Source of the DNA: Lentzea guizhouensis
Lineage (GTDB): Bacteria > Actinomycetota > Actinomycetes > Mycobacteriales > Pseudonocardiaceae
Direction of reading: 5' to 3'
Assembly (NCBI RefSeq): GCF_001701025.1
Contig: NZ_CP016793.1
Coordinates: forward strand, 2,170,001 to 2,234,000
DNA: 64,000 nucleotides
The first letter of the stretch is position 1; every line of letters starts with the position of its first letter. Under the pieces are notes generated by a model. That model worked only from the letters and a program-made list of their open reading frames with translations, did no database searches and was not told the origin of the DNA. Shown here one piece after another: positions 34,885 through 44,854 of this stretch. Made by a program: the position numbers and the translations under genes.

Positions 34885-37800
34885 TTGGGACCCCGTGGCG
34901 TCTTCGCGGAGCGCTTCGCGCTGCTCTACGCGGAGGCAGGTGACCCACCTTTGAAGCGGGTCACGGAGTCGGTGACCCGTGCCCGCCGAACGGACGAACG
35001 CGGCAGACCGGTCCGCGTACCGGCCCAGCGGGTCAGCGACTGGCGCCGCGGGCGGAACGTGCCGGCGAAGTTCAGCGGCCTGAGCGCCGTGCTGGAGGTC
35101 CTCACCGGCGAGGCGCGCAAACGCCGGCCCCAGCCCGCGGTCGACGGGCTCTACGACGTCGAAGTCTGGCGCACGTTGTGGGAGGAAGCACTCGCCAGTC
35201 CGGTCGGCGACTCCGAGGACGCACCACCTCCCGACGAAAACGCTGTGTGCCCTTATATGGGTTTGAGCGCATTCGGGCCGCAGGACTCGAATTGGTTCTT
35301 CGGCCGGGAACGGGCGACGAACGCACTTCTCGACCGAATGAACGAAAACGGTCTCACCATGCTCGTCGGCGCATCAGGTGCCGGAAAGTCGAGTTTGATG
35401 AAAGCGGGTGTGCTGCCCCGCCTCCACAAAGAAGCCGTCATCATTTCTCCCGGCACCGATCCGCTCAAGGAGCTCGCCCTCCAGCTGCCGGAGCTGATCA
35501 GCACGCTGGAGGCCGCCGTCGCCTCGGAGGTGCTGGTCGACCTGGCCCAGGAGGTGCAGATCGCGGTCGGCGACCGGGTGGTGATCGTCGACCAGTTCGA
35601 GGAGGCGTTCACCCTCGGCGGCGACGCGAACCGGCTGCGGGTGTTCGTGCAGGCCCTGCACGCGGCCGCGGAGAAGGCGGCGGTCGTGCTGGGCGTGCGG
35701 GCCGACTTCTACGCCCGCTGCCTCGACTTCCCCGAGCTCGCCGAGGCGCTGCAGAGCAACCAGATGGTGCTCGGCGCGATGTCGGCCGCCGAGGTGCGCG
35801 ACGCCGTCACGAACCCGGCCAAGGCGGCCGGCCTGCAGCTCGAACCCGGTCTGGTCGAGCTCATGCTGCGCGACCTGGGCGCCCAGAACCGCCGGAGCAA
35901 GGACGCCTACGACGCGGGTGCGCTCCCCCTGCTCAGCCACGCCCTGCTGGTCACCTGGCAGCGCAGGCAGGCCGGGCGGCTCACGATCGCCGGCTACCGG
36001 GCGGCCGGCGGCATCCAGGGCGCGGTCGCCACCACGGCCGAACGCGCCTGGTCCGACCTCGACGAACCCGGTCAGCAGGCCGCGAAGCAGCTGCTCCTGC
36101 GCCTGGTCAGGGTCGGCGACGACACCCAGGACACCCGCCGCCGCTCCAGCCGCCACAACCTGCTGGAGGCGAGCACGAACCTGCCGGCGACCGAGCGCGC
36201 GCTCGAGGTGCTGGCGAGGGCCCGGCTGATCACCCTGGACGCGGGCAGCGTCGAGATCACGCACGAGGCGTTGCTGCACGCGTGGCCGCGGCTGCGCGGC
36301 TGGATCGACCAGGACCGGGCCGGCAACCTGGCCCGCCAGCGTCTGGAGGAGGACGCGGCCGCCTGGTCCACGCACGAGCGCGACTCGTCGATGCTCTACC
36401 GCGGCGCCCGGCTGGAGGGCGTGCGGCAGCAGCAGAACGTCACCGCGCTCGCGAAGGAGTTCGTGCGGACGTCGGAACGCCAGCACCGCAAGAGCATCTG
36501 GCTGCGCCGCAGCGCCGTCGCGCTGGTCGCGGTGTTCGCGCTGATCGCGGCCGGTGCGGCGGTGATCTCCGTGCAGCAGCGCAACGACGCCCAGTACCGC
36601 CAGGTCGTGGCCGAGGCGGACCGGCTGGCCACGAGCGACCCGTCGCTGTCGGCGCAGCTCCTGCTGGTCGCGCACCGGATGCGCCCGGACGACCAGGCGG
36701 TGAACGCCAAGCTGCTGGCCACGCAGCAGGTCCCGCTGGCCGTGCCGGTCGCCGGGCACACCGGCGCGGTCTACCTGACGACGTTCAGCCCGGACGGGAC
36801 CCTGCTGGCGACCGCCAGCTACGACCGCACCGCGCGGCTGTGGGACGTGCGGGACCGCAGCCGTCCCAGGGAGCTCGCGGTCATCACCGAGCACACCAAC
36901 TGGTTGAGCTCCGCGGTGTTCTCCCCGAACGGCAAGGTGCTCGCGACCACCGGCCAGGACGCGACGATCCGGCTCTGGGACGTGACGAACCCGGCCGCAC
37001 CGCAGCCGCTCAAGACCATCGAGACCGGCAACGGCCCCTCCTACCTGCTGGAGTTCAGCCCGGACGGCGAGCTGCTCGCGGCGGCGAACGAGGACCGGTC
37101 GGCGCGGCTGTGGGACGTCAGCGACCCGGCAGACCCCAGGCCCGCCGGCGAACCGCTGCGCGACCACACCGCCGCGGTCCGCTCGATCGCGTTCAGCCCG
37201 GACGGGAGGACGCTCGCCACCACGGGCGACGACGCGACGATCCGGTTGTGGGACGTCGCCACCAGGACCAGGGTCGGCAAGCCGATGACCGGGCACACCG
37301 ACGGCATCCACAGCGTGGCGTTCAGCGGCGACGGCAGGCTGCTCGCGAGTGGCTCGGACGACAAGACCGTGCGGCTGTGGAACCCGGCCACGCGGGAGCT
37401 GGTCGGGCAACCGCTCGTCGGGCACACCGAGGCCGTGTGGTCGGTGAAGTTCAGCCCGGCCGAGCCCGTGCTCGCCTCCGGTTCCGCCGACGCGACCGCC
37501 CGGCTGTGGAACGTCGGCGACCCGGCGACGGTGACCCAGATCGGGCGGCCGCTCGCGGCGCGGGGCGGGTCGATGTTCGCGGTCGGCTTCAGCCCCGACG
37601 GCCGCTCGCTCGCGGCCGGGTCGCAGGAGAACACCGCGAACCTGTGGTCGTTGCCGCGCGCGAGGTTGATCGGCCACACCGGCAGGGCCGGGGAGCCGGG
37701 GTTCCGGCCGGACGGCGAGCTCCTCGCGACGGGGTCCGCTGACACGACCGTGCGGTTGTGGGACGTCTCGAACCCGCAGGAACCGGCGCAGGCCGGGGCA

Positions 37801-38697
37801 CCGCTGGTGGGGCACGAGCGTTCGGTCGGCCCTCCGGCGTTCCGGCCGGACGGGAAGGTGCTCGTCACCGCGGCCGGCGACCAGACGGTGCGCCGGTGGG
37901 ACGTGACCGACCCCCGGCAGCCCCTACCGCTGGGCGCACCGATGGTGCTGCCCACCCGGTTCGCGACGGCCGCGCAGTTCAGCCCGACCGGCAAGGTCCT
38001 GCTGACCAGCCACGACGACAACTCGGTGCGGTTGTGGGACGCCACGGACCCCGCCAGTCCGGTGCCGCTGGGCGAGCCGCTGACCGGGCACGACGCCTAC
38101 GTCAACGGCATGGACTTCGCCAGGGACGGCCGGACGCTCGCCACGGCGAGCAGCGACCGGACGGTGCGGCTGTGGGACGTGAGCGACCCCGCGCGGGCCC
38201 GGTTGCTGGGCAAACCGATCCAGGACCCGCAGATCGTGCACAAGGCGATCTTCACCGCGGACGGCACCACCCTCGTCACCGCCGGGCAGAGCAGGGTGAT
38301 CCGGCTCTACGACGTGCGCGACCGGGAGAACCCGCGGCTGATCGGCGAGCTGCACGGGCACACGGGCACGATCACCACGATCTCGATCAGCGCGGACGGC
38401 AGGACGCTCGCGAGCAGCAGCGCGGACAGGACGTTCCGGCTGTGGGACATCAGCGACCCGGCCAAGGCGTCCTACACCGGTCAGCAGATCACCGGTGACT
38501 GGACGTCCGAGCCGTTCGTGCGGTTCTCGCCGCGGGGCGGGCTGCTCGCGACCGGCAACGCCGACGGCGTCGTGCGGCTGTGGGACCTCGATGTCACGCA
38601 CCAGATCGAGCGGGTCTGCACGACCACGCGTGGTGCGCTGACCCCGGTGCTGTGGCAGGAGAAGCTGCCGCAGATGGACTTCAGGGACCCGTGCTGA
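34885..38697 (+). CDS. nSTAND-type ATPase with two WD40 propellers
   Basis: A large signalling NTPase of about 1270 residues. The N-terminal 80 residues form a helix-turn-helix-like domain (VPAQRVSDWRRGRNVP). The nSTAND ATPase has a P-loop GASGAGKSS at 162-170 and Walker B VVIVDQFEE, with NHR-like helices. One transmembrane helix lies at about 537-562. From about 625 to the end I count 14 WD40 repeats, most ending RLWDV, so probably two seven-bladed propellers. I favour the TTG at 34885, with GGTGGAGG just upstream; GTG 34822 is the alternative. Such proteins couple ligand sensing by the propeller to ATP-driven oligomerisation. Roles in phage defence or in cell signalling are both known for the class. 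Confidence 0.88.
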   Translation: MGPRGVFAERFALLYAEAGDPPLKRVTESVTRARRTDERGRPVRVPAQRVSDWRRGRNVPAKFSGLSAVLEVLTGEARKRRPQPAVDGLYDVEVWRTLWEEALASPVGDSEDAPPPDENAVCPYMGLSAFGPQDSNWFFGRERATNALLDRMNENGLTMLVGASGAGKSSLMKAGVLPRLHKEAVIISPGTDPLKELALQLPELISTLEAAVASEVLVDLAQEVQIAVGDRVVIVDQFEEAFTLGGDANRLRVFVQALHAAAEKAAVVLGVRADFYARCLDFPELAEALQSNQMVLGAMSAAEVRDAVTNPAKAAGLQLEPGLVELMLRDLGAQNRRSKDAYDAGALPLLSHALLVTWQRRQAGRLTIAGYRAAGGIQGAVATTAERAWSDLDEPGQQAAKQLLLRLVRVGDDTQDTRRRSSRHNLLEASTNLPATERALEVLARARLITLDAGSVEITHEALLHAWPRLRGWIDQDRAGNLARQRLEEDAAAWSTHERDSSMLYRGARLEGVRQQQNVTALAKEFVRTSERQHRKSIWLRRSAVALVAVFALIAAGAAVISVQQRNDAQYRQVVAEADRLATSDPSLSAQLLLVAHRMRPDDQAVNAKLLATQQVPLAVPVAGHTGAVYLTTFSPDGTLLATASYDRTARLWDVRDRSRPRELAVITEHTNWLSSAVFSPNGKVLATTGQDATIRLWDVTNPAAPQPLKTIETGNGPSYLLEFSPDGELLAAANEDRSARLWDVSDPADPRPAGEPLRDHTAAVRSIAFSPDGRTLATTGDDATIRLWDVATRTRVGKPMTGHTDGIHSVAFSGDGRLLASGSDDKTVRLWNPATRELVGQPLVGHTEAVWSVKFSPAEPVLASGSADATARLWNVGDPATVTQIGRPLAARGGSMFAVGFSPDGRSLAAGSQENTANLWSLPRARLIGHTGRAGEPGFRPDGELLATGSADTTVRLWDVSNPQEPAQAGAPLVGHERSVGPPAFRPDGKVLVTAAGDQTVRRWDVTDPRQPLPLGAPMVLPTRFATAAQFSPTGKVLLTSHDDNSVRLWDATDPASPVPLGEPLTGHDAYVNGMDFARDGRTLATASSDRTVRLWDVSDPARARLLGKPIQDPQIVHKAIFTADGTTLVTAGQSRVIRLYDVRDRENPRLIGELHGHTGTITTISISADGRTLASSSADRTFRLWDISDPAKASYTGQQITGDWTSEPFVRFSPRGGLLATGNADGVVRLWDLDVTHQIERVCTTTRGALTPVLWQEKLPQMDFRDPC

Positions 38698-39739
38698 GCC
38701 CGGCCGCCTTCTCGACCAGGCCCGTGAGCACGTCCGGCAGCGCGCGCAGGTCCAGATGTCGTCGCACCGCGGCGAGGTTGGCGTCGAGCACGGCGTCGGT
38801 GACGGCGAGCAGACCGTCGAGATCGGCCGGGTCGACCACGGTCAGCCCGAGCGCGCGGATCTCGTCCAGCACCGGATAGGGGCCCGCCACAACGGGTTTG
38901 CGCGCGGCCGCGGCCTCGCAGACCGGCAGCCCCCACCCCTCCCACGTGGACGGCAGCAGCACGAGGTCCGCGGCGGCGTAGAGGTCGGCCGGGTTGCGGG
39001 TGCGACCGCGCACGACACCCGGAAGTTGTTCTGCCGCAGGGCAAGGGGCGTCGTCGGTGAGCCAGTAGCGGACGTCCGGGCGCCGTTCGGACAGCCTGCG
39101 CACGAACTCGACCGCGCCGGGGATGTTCTTCGACGTGCCCTCGACCCGTGCGGGGTGCACGACGAGGTAGTCGGATGGCGCGACACCGAGAGCGGCACGC
39201 GTTCCGGTGCGGTCGCCGTGCGCGAGACCGACGACGTCGACCCGGTTGTGCACGACCTCGGTGTGCAACTGCGGCCAGCGGGCGAGGAACTCCCGCTGTG
39301 TCAACGAGTTGATGAGCACGTGCAGGTGGGCCGGGTGGTGCAGCGGCACGACGTCGCCGTCGACCGGACGCAGCTGCACGCGCTGCCAGGCCGGGTCGTG
39401 GTGCCGCAAGATCACCGGAACGCCCGCGGTGAGAGCGTGTTCCTCCCATGCCACCGAGGCTTCCGGCGCGCTCCACAACGAGCCCGCGTTGTCGAGCACG
39501 ACCAGGTCGTGCGTCGCGCAGAGCTCCTTGACCACGGCGTGGTCGACGGGTGGTGGCTCACCGCCCGGCCGGTCGGCCCACATGCCGCGGACGACGACCC
39601 CGGCACCGGAGGCGAAGTGGCCGGCCGCGAGCGTGACCTGCCAGCCGAGCTCCTCGAACGCGCCCGCCCACTTCGCGGCCTCGACGCTGACCCCGTCGAA
39701 CCCGCCCAGCCGGTGGGAGACGACACAAACACGGCTCAC
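38681..39739 (-). CDS. GT4-type glycosyltransferase
   Basis: A glycosyltransferase of about 352 residues with the GT-B fold. The N-terminus VCVVSHRLGGFDGVSVEAAKW is the start of many GT4 enzymes. The second half shows HPARVEGTSKNIPGAVEFV and AAADLVLLPSTWEGWGLP with a modified ExGxxxxE motif. The acceptor is unknown, but the group includes enzymes of cell-wall and trehalose/sucrose metabolism. The start is a GTG at 39739; upstream in-frame GTG 39748 is an alternative. The stop overlaps the end of the convergent nSTAND gene by 17 bases. Confidence 0.83.
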   Translation of the reverse strand: MSRVCVVSHRLGGFDGVSVEAAKWAGAFEELGWQVTLAAGHFASGAGVVVRGMWADRPGGEPPPVDHAVVKELCATHDLVVLDNAGSLWSAPEASVAWEEHALTAGVPVILRHHDPAWQRVQLRPVDGDVVPLHHPAHLHVLINSLTQREFLARWPQLHTEVVHNRVDVVGLAHGDRTGTRAALGVAPSDYLVVHPARVEGTSKNIPGAVEFVRRLSERRPDVRYWLTDDAPCPAAEQLPGVVRGRTRNPADLYAAADLVLLPSTWEGWGLPVCEAAAARKPVVAGPYPVLDEIRALGLTVVDPADLDGLLAVTDAVLDANLAAVRRHLDLRALPDVLTGLVEKAAGLSTGP

Positions 39740-39770
39740 CGGCCGCACCCTATCGGTTACTGTCCGCGCC

Positions 39771-40268
39771 ATGCGTTTACTTGCTCGGGTCGGCAGCTTG
39801 CGCGCGGTGGTGGCGGTGACCGTGGGGTTCATCGCGTTGAACATGATCCTCGTGGTGCTCGGCAACATCACGGACTACGGGACGAACGAGGCGTTCGTGC
39901 GGCACGTGCTCGCCATGGACACCACGTTCGGCGAGGGACTGAAGTGGCGGGCGATCACCAGTCCCGCGGTCGTGACGCTCGTCTACGTCGCGATCATCGT
40001 CTGGGAGGCGATCTCCGCGCTCCTGCTGACCGCGGGCACCATCGCATATCTGCGTGACCGCGAGGAGAGCGCGCGGCAGTTCGCGTCCGCGGGCCTGATG
40101 ATGGTCGTCGCGCTGTTCCTGGGCGGGTTCATCACGATCGGTGGCGAGTGGTTCGCGATGTGGCAGTCGAAGGACTGGAACGGCATCGGCGCCGCGCTGC
40201 GGATGGTGACCATCGCGGGCTTCGCGCTGGTCCTCGTGCACCTCAGTCCGCGGCGGGCCAGCTCGTAG
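39771..40268 (+). CDS. DUF2165-family small membrane protein
   Basis: A 165-residue membrane protein with four predicted transmembrane helices (VVAVTVGFIALNMILVVLGN; VVTLVYVAIIVWEAISALLL; a third with GLMMVVALFLGGFITIG; a fourth with MVTIAGFALVLVHL). The pattern NITDYGTNEAFVRHVLAMDT and FGGEWFAMW-like segment (GGEWFAMWQSKDWNG) identifies DUF2165. The role is unknown. It diverges from the glycosyltransferase. Its last 26 bases overlap the end of the convergent GGDEF-EAL gene. Confidence 0.85.
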   Translation: MRLLARVGSLRAVVAVTVGFIALNMILVVLGNITDYGTNEAFVRHVLAMDTTFGEGLKWRAITSPAVVTLVYVAIIVWEAISALLLTAGTIAYLRDREESARQFASAGLMMVVALFLGGFITIGGEWFAMWQSKDWNGIGAALRMVTIAGFALVLVHLSPRRASS

Positions 40269-42297
40269 CCGGGCTCCGGCAGAACACCGGCCCGATCCCG
40301 GCGTCGGCTCCCAGCTCTTTCCACCAGTCGCGCTGCTCGGCGTCCTCGATCGAGTCGACCACCACGAGCCCACCGGCCTCGTGCACGAACCCGATGAGGT
40401 CGCTGAGCACGTGCGACACCAGCTCGTCCGGCTTCTGGCAGCGCCCGGCCACCCGCACCGCCGTGACGCCGAGCGAGCGGACCAGCTCGATCTCGGCGGT
40501 CGAACCGCGGAAGTTGCGCGCACCGATGTGAATCCCCATGTCCGACAACAGGTCCAGGTTGTCGGCTGCTTCGCTGTCCTCGGACGCCAGCACGTGCACC
40601 GGGAAGCCGAGGAGCAACCGGCCGGCGGGCAGTCCGGTGTCCGCGAGCACCCGGCGCACGTCGCGCACGAGGTCCGGGCTGTTCGCGAGACTCTCGGTCA
40701 GGCACACCGCGAGCATCTCGTCGTGCCCCTGCGCGGTCTCCGCGGCCCTGCGCAACATCCACTCGCCGAGCGGCAGCATCAACCCGGTGTGCTCGGCCAT
40801 CGACACGCACTTCTCGTGCGGGATCGGCCCGGCGTCCCGGTGCCGCCAGTGCAGCTCGGCCTCGACGCACACCCGCACCGCGCCGTCGAGCCGCATCACC
40901 GGGTTGAAGACGACGTCGATCTCGCCGCTCTCCCACGCACCGGGCATGACGGCGGCGAGCGCGAAGTCCTCCTGCTCGCGCTTGTCGAGCGTCGCGTCGT
41001 GCAGTCCCCACTGCCTGCGCCCGCTGCGCTTGGCCCGCCGGAGCGTCATGTCCGACGCCCGTAAGACCTCGGCCGGGTGGCCGCCGGGGTGCAGCCGCGG
41101 CAGCACGCCGATCGACGCCGACACCGCGACGCCGTGGCCGCCGAAGTAGACGGGCTCGGCCAGCTCGTGCTCGATGGTGCGGATGGTGGTGTCGACGTCC
41201 GGCGTCCGCGGCCCGTTCTCGACGAGCACGGCGAACTCGTCACCCTCGAGCCGCGCGACCATGGCCTTCTCGCTGGCGAACACGGCGCTCAGCCGTTCCG
41301 CGACGAGCTTGAGCACCTTGTCGCCGATCTCGCGCCCGAGCCCGTCGGTGATCACCGCGAACGCGTCGAGGTCGAGGTGGTAGAGCGTGACGCCGTGCTC
41401 GATGTCGCTGTGCAGCAACGACTCCAGCCGCGTGGTGAGGTACTGCCGGTTCGGCAGTCCGGTCAGCGCGTCGTGCAGCGACTGGTACTGCAACCGGCCG
41501 CCGAGCAGCGTGAGCTGGCTGTCGTCGTCGATCATCAGGACGTAGTGCCGCGGGTTGTCCTCCGCGTCCTTCTGCACGGTCGCCGCGAGCAGCACCCGGA
41601 AGAGCTCGCCGTCGCGGTCGAGGAGCCGCGGCCGTTCCTCGACCCGGCGCATCCGCTCGTACTTGAGACTGGCCAGCGCTTCTCTGATCAACGGCAGGTC
41701 GGCGGGCGCGATGAGGTCGTCGAGCGTCATGCCGTCGACGTCGTCACGCCGCAGGATCGTGCACAACGCCTCGTTCGCACGCTCCAGCTCCCCGTCGAGG
41801 CTGACGATCGCGATGCCCGTCGACGAGTGCGCGAAGATGTCCTCGAACCGCTCCTCGCTCGCCTGCAGGTCGAGCTGCACGGCCCTGTTCGCTCTCAACA
41901 GCGCCTGGCTCACGCTCTCCTGTTGCTCCAACACGAGCGCTTGCATCGCATCGGTGTAACCGGCGGCCATCTCGCCGATGACCAACGCACCGCGTTCCAT
42001 GTCTTTGGTCTCGTGCGCCACGAACCGCGCGAGGATCTCAACGGACTTCCTGAGGCTGTCCGCCCCGACGCAGTGCATCTCGACGAGCCGCGTGCCGACC
42101 CTGGCCGCGATCTTCGGATCTCCGGTGAGCGCGTCGGCGACGACGTTCAGCAGCTCGTGCAGCTCCTCGGCCAACCGGGCGGCGGAGAGCGGGACGTAGG
42201 AGGTCCGGCTGACCTTGACGGCCCAGTCGCGCGCCAACTCGTCACGTCCAGGCGGGCGTGACGGTCTGGCGTCGTCCTGGCTCGGCAATCGATCCAC
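40243..42297 (-). CDS. PAS-GGDEF-EAL protein with both catalytic motifs altered
   Basis: A soluble protein of about 684 residues. The layout is a helical N-terminal sensor of about 140 residues, a PAS domain (about 145-260), a GGDEF domain (about 270-430) and an EAL-like domain to the end. The cyclase loop reads EGDEF (351-355) instead of GGDEF. The phosphodiesterase motif reads VEAELHW where active enzymes have ExLxRW, and the DDFGTG loop is ARNFRGS. The EAL domain is therefore probably inactive and may only bind c-di-GMP. The start is a GTG with an AGGTCAG site upstream. It could be a c-di-GMP receptor or a weak cyclase. Confidence 0.85.
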   Translation of the reverse strand: MDRLPSQDDARPSRPPGRDELARDWAVKVSRTSYVPLSAARLAEELHELLNVVADALTGDPKIAARVGTRLVEMHCVGADSLRKSVEILARFVAHETKDMERGALVIGEMAAGYTDAMQALVLEQQESVSQALLRANRAVQLDLQASEERFEDIFAHSSTGIAIVSLDGELERANEALCTILRRDDVDGMTLDDLIAPADLPLIREALASLKYERMRRVEERPRLLDRDGELFRVLLAATVQKDAEDNPRHYVLMIDDDSQLTLLGGRLQYQSLHDALTGLPNRQYLTTRLESLLHSDIEHGVTLYHLDLDAFAVITDGLGREIGDKVLKLVAERLSAVFASEKAMVARLEGDEFAVLVENGPRTPDVDTTIRTIEHELAEPVYFGGHGVAVSASIGVLPRLHPGGHPAEVLRASDMTLRRAKRSGRRQWGLHDATLDKREQEDFALAAVMPGAWESGEIDVVFNPVMRLDGAVRVCVEAELHWRHRDAGPIPHEKCVSMAEHTGLMLPLGEWMLRRAAETAQGHDEMLAVCLTESLANSPDLVRDVRRVLADTGLPAGRLLLGFPVHVLASEDSEAADNLDLLSDMGIHIGARNFRGSTAEIELVRSLGVTAVRVAGRCQKPDELVSHVLSDLIGFVHEAGGLVVVDSIEDAEQRDWWKELGADAGIGPVFCRSPATSWPAAD

Positions 42298-42508
42298 CTG
42301 ACCTGCTCGACGAGCAACGGTGCGGAAGCCTACCGCCAGCAAACCACATCGTCCCAATGCGCGGCGGCGTTCGCCTCATCGGGCGAGGCGCGACCTCGGT
42401 GCGTTACAGGATTTGATCGCTCGATCGGAGCAATTTCCTCATGGAAGGGCGGGTGGCGAAGGCCGTCGATTGGTTCATGTGGGTGGATCGGCTGTGGAGG
42501 GGGCGCGC

Positions 42509-44829
42509 TCAGGCGCCGGTCCCCACGATGTGCCTCAACTGCGCCAGCAGATCACTCCGGCTCGTACTCCCCAACCGCTGCCTCATCCTCGCCATGTGGT
42601 GCTCCACCGTCTTGGCCGAGATGAACAACCGGTCCCCCACCTGCTTGTACGTCATCCCCTCCAGCACCAGCTGCGCGACCTCCCGCTCCCGCTCGCTCAG
42701 CTTCCCCGCGTCCTCGACGACCACGGGCGCGTCCTCGGTCACCCGGCGGGCCGACACCGGGCGTCCCTGCAGCAACCGGGCGCAGTCCAGCAGCCGCACC
42801 ATCGCCTGGCGGTCGGAGGTGCGGATCGCCGCCTGGCCCGCCAGCCGGGCCGCGTCCCACCAGAGCCCCACGGCGTGCAGGCTGCGGGCCGCCTCCTCGA
42901 CGCGGTCGGCGTCGACCTTGCCGGCCACCACGTCCAGCCAGCTCTCGGCGGCGGTGGAGATGATCGCGCAGTAACGGCTGTGGTCACTGGAAGAAGCCAG
43001 CACCGCCGCGTGCTCCTCGGCGGCGGTGTGGTCGTCGTCGATGATCGCGGCGTGCAGGAGGCTCCAGTGGAGCTGGGTCGACCACAGGGGCGGGTTGCCC
43101 AACGCCTCCAGCAACGACACGGCTTGCGACAAATGCGGGGCCAGGCGGTCCTGGTCGCGCAACCGGGCCGCGGCGGCGGCGAACTCGCCCAGGGGCAACA
43201 GGGAGAACAGGTCGACGGGGTGGCGGAGGACGGCCTCGCAGGCCTGTTCCCAGGTGCGGCGGAGGGTGGCGAGGTCGCTGTTGCGGCGGGCCACGCCCAC
43301 CTCGAGGGCCACGGCGAAGATCCAGTCGCGGGGTTCGAAGGCGCCGCGGACGGACATGAGGGTTTCGCGGGCCACGGCGAGGTTGCCGCGGAGCATGTGG
43401 AGCCAGGCCTGCAACAGCTTGTGGCGCACCGACATCAGGACGCCGCCGGTGCCGGTTTCGACGGCGCGGTCGAGGACTGACTCGGCCACGTTCGGTTCGC
43501 CGCAGTGGATGGCCACCAGTGCGGCCAGGGACGCCGGGCTGTCGGGGAGCAGGACGGCGCCGCCGGCGGGTTCCAGCATGGAGGAAGCGCGGACCAAAGT
43601 GGACAGTGCGGCGGTGTCGGAGCCGGCCACGGACAGGCGCACGCCCTGCAGCATCAGGGAGGCGGCACCGCCGAGCAGGGTCGGGGGCTGGGCCGGGGTG
43701 TCGTCGGCGGGGGTGCCGGTGCCGAGGGCGCCGATGCCCGCGAACGCGGCGGCGTAGGGGTGGCGGCCCAGCGGAAGAGCTCGGTGCTGCGGGCCAGCTG
43801 GCCGCGGTGGGCCAGTGCCACGGCGGCGACCTCGGCGGCGGTGCGGCGGTGCGGGAGTCCGGGCGCTGATGATCTGGTCCGCCAGGCGGAGAGCGGAGTC
43901 CAGGTCGCCCGCCATGGCGGAGGCGGTGGCCCACTGGGCGGCGGTGTCGGACGGGATCGTGCCGCCGCCGGTGGAGGCCTTGAACAGGCGGGCGGCCAGT
44001 GCCGGGTCGGAGGACAGGGCCTCGCGGCGGCGGCGGCGAAGACCGGGCCGCCGATGCCGGTGCCGACGAGCGGGCGGACCAGGTCGAGGACCGGGCCGCC
44101 GCGGTCGAGCTGGAGCTGGGCGAGGCGCTGGCGGACGGCGATGCGGCGTTCGGTGCGGGTCAGAGCGCCGACGGCCTTCAACGCGAGGGGCAGCAGCGTG
44201 CCGTCCTCGGCGAGCAGGCCGGTGGCGCGGGCGGCCTCGATGATGTCGCTGACCTCGTCGAAGTCCTTGTCCAGCAACGCCGAGAGCAGGTCGAGGCGCT
44301 GGGCCGCACCCGCTTCGGCGGCCAGCAGGAACTTCTGCAGGTCGGGGTCGAGCCAGTCGAGGTCGCCGCGGAACGCCGACAGCGCCTCGGCGGACACCTC
44401 GGACGCCGCGCCGAGCCGTTCGACGTACGCCGGTACGCCACCGGTCTGCGCGTGCACGAAGTCGACCACGGGGCGAGGAGCGTGCAACAGCTCGCGGACC
44501 TGGTCCTTCGACAACGGCGCCAACGGCACCACGACCGCGCCACGGGTCAGCTCGGCCAATGCGGCACGACGGGGCCACGGACGATATGCCAGCACCAGCA
44601 ACGGTTCCGCGGCCAACGCGCGCAAGGCGGCGTCGTCCAGCAGGTGAGCGTCATCGACCACCCGCACGGCGGGGTTCGTGATCTCACCGAGGAACGCTGT
44701 CTTGCCGTGACCTCCTGGAGCCGCAACGACAACGCGCAGGCTTGTGCCCGGCGACGAGTCGTTGATCCGGTCGAGGACACCCCGGGCGGAGTCGTCCAGC
44801 ACCAGTCGGGCTCGCGTGGTCACGCTCAA
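42509..44829 (-). pseudogene. LuxR/STAND regulator (IniR-like), broken by three frameshifts
   Basis: The coding signal runs from a TTG (44829) or GTG (44823) to 42509. It would give about 770 residues if the frame were restored. The N-terminal part has a P-loop GGHGKT (residues 39-44) and VRVVDDAHLLD as Walker B. The C-terminal LuxR helix-turn-helix (LSEREREVAQLVLEGMTYKQV, AKTVEHHMARM) is intact. The reading frame changes three times: within the GCC run at about 44025-44040, at about 43853-43865, and at about 43763-43772. In net terms these are losses of one, a gain of one and a loss of one base. Between them the protein remains sensible. In mycobacteria an IniR-type regulator sits beside iniBAC. 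Either decay or sequencing errors could explain this. Confidence 0.72.
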
Positions 44830-44854
44830 CGGCCATCCTCTGCAGTGGGGGAAG

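Noticed and set aside
36760..38640. Regular repeats of about 125-140 bases, possibly an array
   Set aside because: They are the coding repeats of 14 WD40 units in one frame, not a CRISPR array. No CRISPR array or cas gene was seen in the window.
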